Below, piece by piece: positions 62,108 through 64,000 of a stretch of DNA of 64,000 nt. This DNA comes from Streptomyces sp. TLI_105. Lineage in GTDB: Bacteria; Actinomycetota; Actinomycetes; Streptomycetales; Streptomycetaceae. Every line of letters begins with the position of its first letter. Position 1 is the stretch's first letter. Location of the stretch: the NCBI RefSeq assembly GCF_900105415.1, contig NZ_FNSM01000001.1:6511501-6575500 (forward strand), given 5' to 3'. The notes under the pieces are model-generated. The model had not been told where the DNA came from. It did not search any database and saw only the letters and a program-made list of their open reading frames with translations. Made by a program: the position numbers and the translations under genes.

Positions 62108-62532
62108 GATCCGATGAAAGCGATCGGGCCATTCACCGAAAAGCGTCTACGTGACCTTGGTCACTCAGAGTGCCGGACGGTAGGTGGCCCGTTCTCGTTC
62201 CCCGTCTCAAAACCGGATGTTTCGGTGCCCCCTGTGCCCCGATTGGGTAAGTGTCGTCCCCAACGTCCGGCGCATGGTTATCGAGGCTGACGCATCCATG
62301 ATCACTCTGCGATTACGCCCCTGTACGGCCCCGGTCAAGTGATACCGGCGCCGCCCACTAATCTTTCGCGAGTACTTCGCCGCATAACCGCGTGCACCGG
62401 CGCATACCCAAGTCGCCGTGAACACAGGACCGATCGCAACGCCCGGCCCGATCGCTCCCGCCCCGACCGGGCGGCAGACGGCGGAGTTCCACTGACCGCT
62501 GTACCCAGTGCCGGATGAGGAGATCGTCCCCG
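62108..62532. other. 425-bp intergenic region with a Crp-like site
   Basis: No gene is supported. Apart from the site at 62151-62164 it shows AT-richer stretches (around 62260-62300 and 62355-62372) that probably contain the promoter of the lipoprotein gene, though no -35/-10 pair stands out. Confidence 0.4.
62151..62164 (+). promoter_or_regulatory. Crp-like inverted repeat
   Basis: GTGACCTTGGTCAC: exact 6-bp arms, 2-bp centre, fitting GTG-N6-GNCAC. It is far (369 bp) from the lipoprotein start but in the same intergenic region; see 26299-26312 for the other example. Confidence 0.4.
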
Positions 62533-64000
62533 ATGAACCGCAAGACCCTGGTGCTGCCGGCCGTGGCCGGACTGCTCGCCCCCCTGCTCGCCGCCTGCGG
62601 CGGATCGGAGGAGGGCAGAGCGATAACCGTCGGCACCACGGACCAGTTCATCGTCACCGAGGACGCACCCGCCCCCCTCGACCCGGCCTACGCCTACGAC
62701 ACCGGTGCCTGGAACATCCTCCGCCAGACCGTCCAGACCCTGCTGCACGTGCCCCGCGGCGGCGGCGAGCCCGTCCCCGAGGCCGCCCAGAGCTGCGGCT
62801 TCTCCGACAAGGCCAGCGAGAGCTACCGCTGCACGCTCCGCTCCGGCCTCACCTTCGCCGACGGCACCCCCGTCACGGCCGAGGACGTCAAGTTCTCCAT
62901 CGAGCGCGTCCTGAAGATCAAGTCGGACAACGGCACGGCCGCCCTCCTCTCGAACATCGACGCCGTCGAGACCCAGGGCACCGACGGGATCGTCTTCCAC
63001 CTCAAGACCCCCGACGCCACCTTCCCGTACAAGCTCTCCACGCCCGTCGCCGGCATCCTCAGCAAGAACAAGTACGCCGCCGACAAGCTCCGTGACGGCT
63101 TCGACGTCGACGGCTCGGGCCCGTACACCATGAAGGTCGAGCGCCAGGGCGACAAGGCCACCCGCTTCGTCTTCACCAAGAACCCGGCGTACAAGGGCGA
63201 CGTCACCCTGCGCAACGACAAGGTCGAACTGCGCCCCTACGCCGACGCGAGCGCGATGGGCGCGGCCCTGGAGCGCGACGACATCGACATGATGGCCCGC
63301 TCCCTGTCGCAGAAGCAGATCAAGGACCTCACCGAGACGCCCAAGGACAACATCCGCGTCACCGAGGTCCCCGGCCTCGAGATCCGCTACCTCGGCTTCA
63401 ACACCAAGGCCCCCTCCGTCCAGGAGAAGGCCGTCCGCCAGGCCATGGCCTCCGTCGTCGACCGGGGCGCCCTCGTCAACCTCGTCTACGGCCCCACCGC
63501 CGAGCCGCTCTACTCGCTGATCCCCTCCAGCATCACCGGCCACGCCACCCCCTTCTTCGACGAGTACGGCGAGCCCGACCCCGCCCGCGCCGCCAAGCTC
63601 CTCAAGGAAGCGGGCGTCAAGACCCCGGTCAAGGTGACCCTCAACTACACCACCGACCACTACGGCGCCGAGACCGCCCAGGAGTTCGAGGCCCTCAAGA
63701 ACCAGCTCGTCGCCAGCGAGCTCTTCGACGCCAAGGTCCAGGGCGCCGAGTGGTCCACCTTCCGCACGGCCCAGAAGCGCGGCGACTACGCCGTCTACGG
63801 CCTCGGCTGGTTCCCGGACTACCCGGACCCGGACAACTACATCGCGCCGTTCCTCGACAGCGACAACTTCCTCAACACCCCCTACGTGAACAAGACCGTC
63901 CGCGAGAAGCTCATCCCGCGCTCGCGCCGCCAGGCCGACCGCAACGCCGCGAGCCCCGTCTACGCGCAGATCCAGAAGATCGTCGCCCAGGACGTCCCCG
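62533..64000 (+). CDS. peptide/oligopeptide ABC-transporter substrate-binding lipoprotein, cut off at the window end
   Basis: Open from ATG 62533 to the window end without a stop, giving 489 residues of a family-5 solute-binding protein (usual size 520-560). Lipobox LLAAC (Cys22) then GGSEEG; SBP_bac_5 marks include QTVQTLLHVPRGGGEPVPEAAQSC, FADGTPVTAEDVKFSIERV, ATFPYKLSTPVAGILSK and GLGWFPDYPDPDNYIAPFL. It captures peptides or similar ligands outside the membrane for an ABC permease that would lie further right. GAGGAGA precedes the ATG. A possible Crp site lies upstream. Confidence 0.92.
   Translation, partial: MNRKTLVLPAVAGLLAPLLAACGGSEEGRAITVGTTDQFIVTEDAPAPLDPAYAYDTGAWNILRQTVQTLLHVPRGGGEPVPEAAQSCGFSDKASESYRCTLRSGLTFADGTPVTAEDVKFSIERVLKIKSDNGTAALLSNIDAVETQGTDGIVFHLKTPDATFPYKLSTPVAGILSKNKYAADKLRDGFDVDGSGPYTMKVERQGDKATRFVFTKNPAYKGDVTLRNDKVELRPYADASAMGAALERDDIDMMARSLSQKQIKDLTETPKDNIRVTEVPGLEIRYLGFNTKAPSVQEKAVRQAMASVVDRGALVNLVYGPTAEPLYSLIPSSITGHATPFFDEYGEPDPARAAKLLKEAGVKTPVKVTLNYTTDHYGAETAQEFEALKNQLVASELFDAKVQGAEWSTFRTAQKRGDYAVYGLGWFPDYPDPDNYIAPFLDSDNFLNTPYVNKTVREKLIPRSRRQADRNAASPVYAQIQKIVAQDVP

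Overview
The window is a stretch of Streptomyces chromosome. Evidence: very high G+C with strong G/C bias in third codon positions, GTG/TTG starts, two chaplins (one sortase-anchored), mycothiol genes (mshC, S-(hydroxymethyl)mycothiol dehydrogenase), several F420/LLM-type oxidoreductases, many TetR regulators, and the block metH-gylR-glpFKD-PAC2/ParJ-mshC, which has the order known from S. coelicolor. No plasmid, prophage, CRISPR array or large biosynthetic cluster is visible.

Layout. (1) 1-15.6 kb: acyl-CoA and secondary carbon metabolism. It holds two acyl-CoA dehydrogenases, a MaoC hydratase, an APH-like phosphotransferase in an operon with one of the dehydrogenases, an SDR, three TetR regulators, SoxR, an alpha/beta hydrolase, an erythromycin-esterase-like protein, a NamZ-type muramidase, a glucarate-dehydratase-like enolase and a metallo-beta-lactamase-fold hydrolase. 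Three promoters here (maoC, SDR, phosphotransferase-dehydrogenase) carry the same 8-2-8 palindromic operator. (2) 15.6-23.4 kb: HxlR regulator with divergent reductase, quinone-oxidoreductase-like MDR, two DUF202 membrane proteins, Nudix hydrolase, then a likely steroid-type locus (3alpha/20beta-HSD, TetR, KstD-like FAD dehydrogenase, LLM oxidoreductase). (3) 23.4-31.6 kb: gluconate permease/kinase/GntR, an amino-acid permease behind a Crp-like site, the mycothiol-dependent formaldehyde oxidation pair, a pseudouridine synthase, a decayed locus and tRNA-Leu(GAG). (4) 31.8-42.1 kb: M20 peptidase, chpH and chpC, DUF5703, an acidic protein, a RecD2-like protein without a Walker A lysine, aldo/keto reductase, LLM oxidoreductase, ferritin-like protein, CorA. 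(5) 42.2-51.2 kb: histidine phosphatase, DUF3090, PI3/4-kinase-like protein and mshC, then a secreted GH31 enzyme, a Tat-exported beta-propeller and PAC2/ParJ. (6) 51.3-64 kb: LLM oxidoreductase, glycerol operon glpFKD with gylR, metH, a HAD phosphatase and a truncated peptide-ABC-transporter lipoprotein.

Two kinds of palindromic, non-coding, mobile-looking elements sit in gaps between convergent genes: two 213-bp near-identical copies (3742-3954 and 14391-14603), and one 160-bp element with perfect 25-bp terminal inverted repeats (10435-10594), with a possible solo end of a related element at 17718. Most other convergent gaps carry strong perfect hairpins.

The most interesting functional reading is that the SDR, phosphotransferase and acyl-CoA dehydrogenase at 9-13 kb, linked by a common operator, form a 4-hydroxyacyl-CoA (levulinate-type, LvaD/LvaA/LvaC-like) catabolic unit. 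Others are the phosphatase-DUF3090-kinase cassette beside mshC, and the inactivated RecD2-like protein coupled to an aldo/keto reductase.
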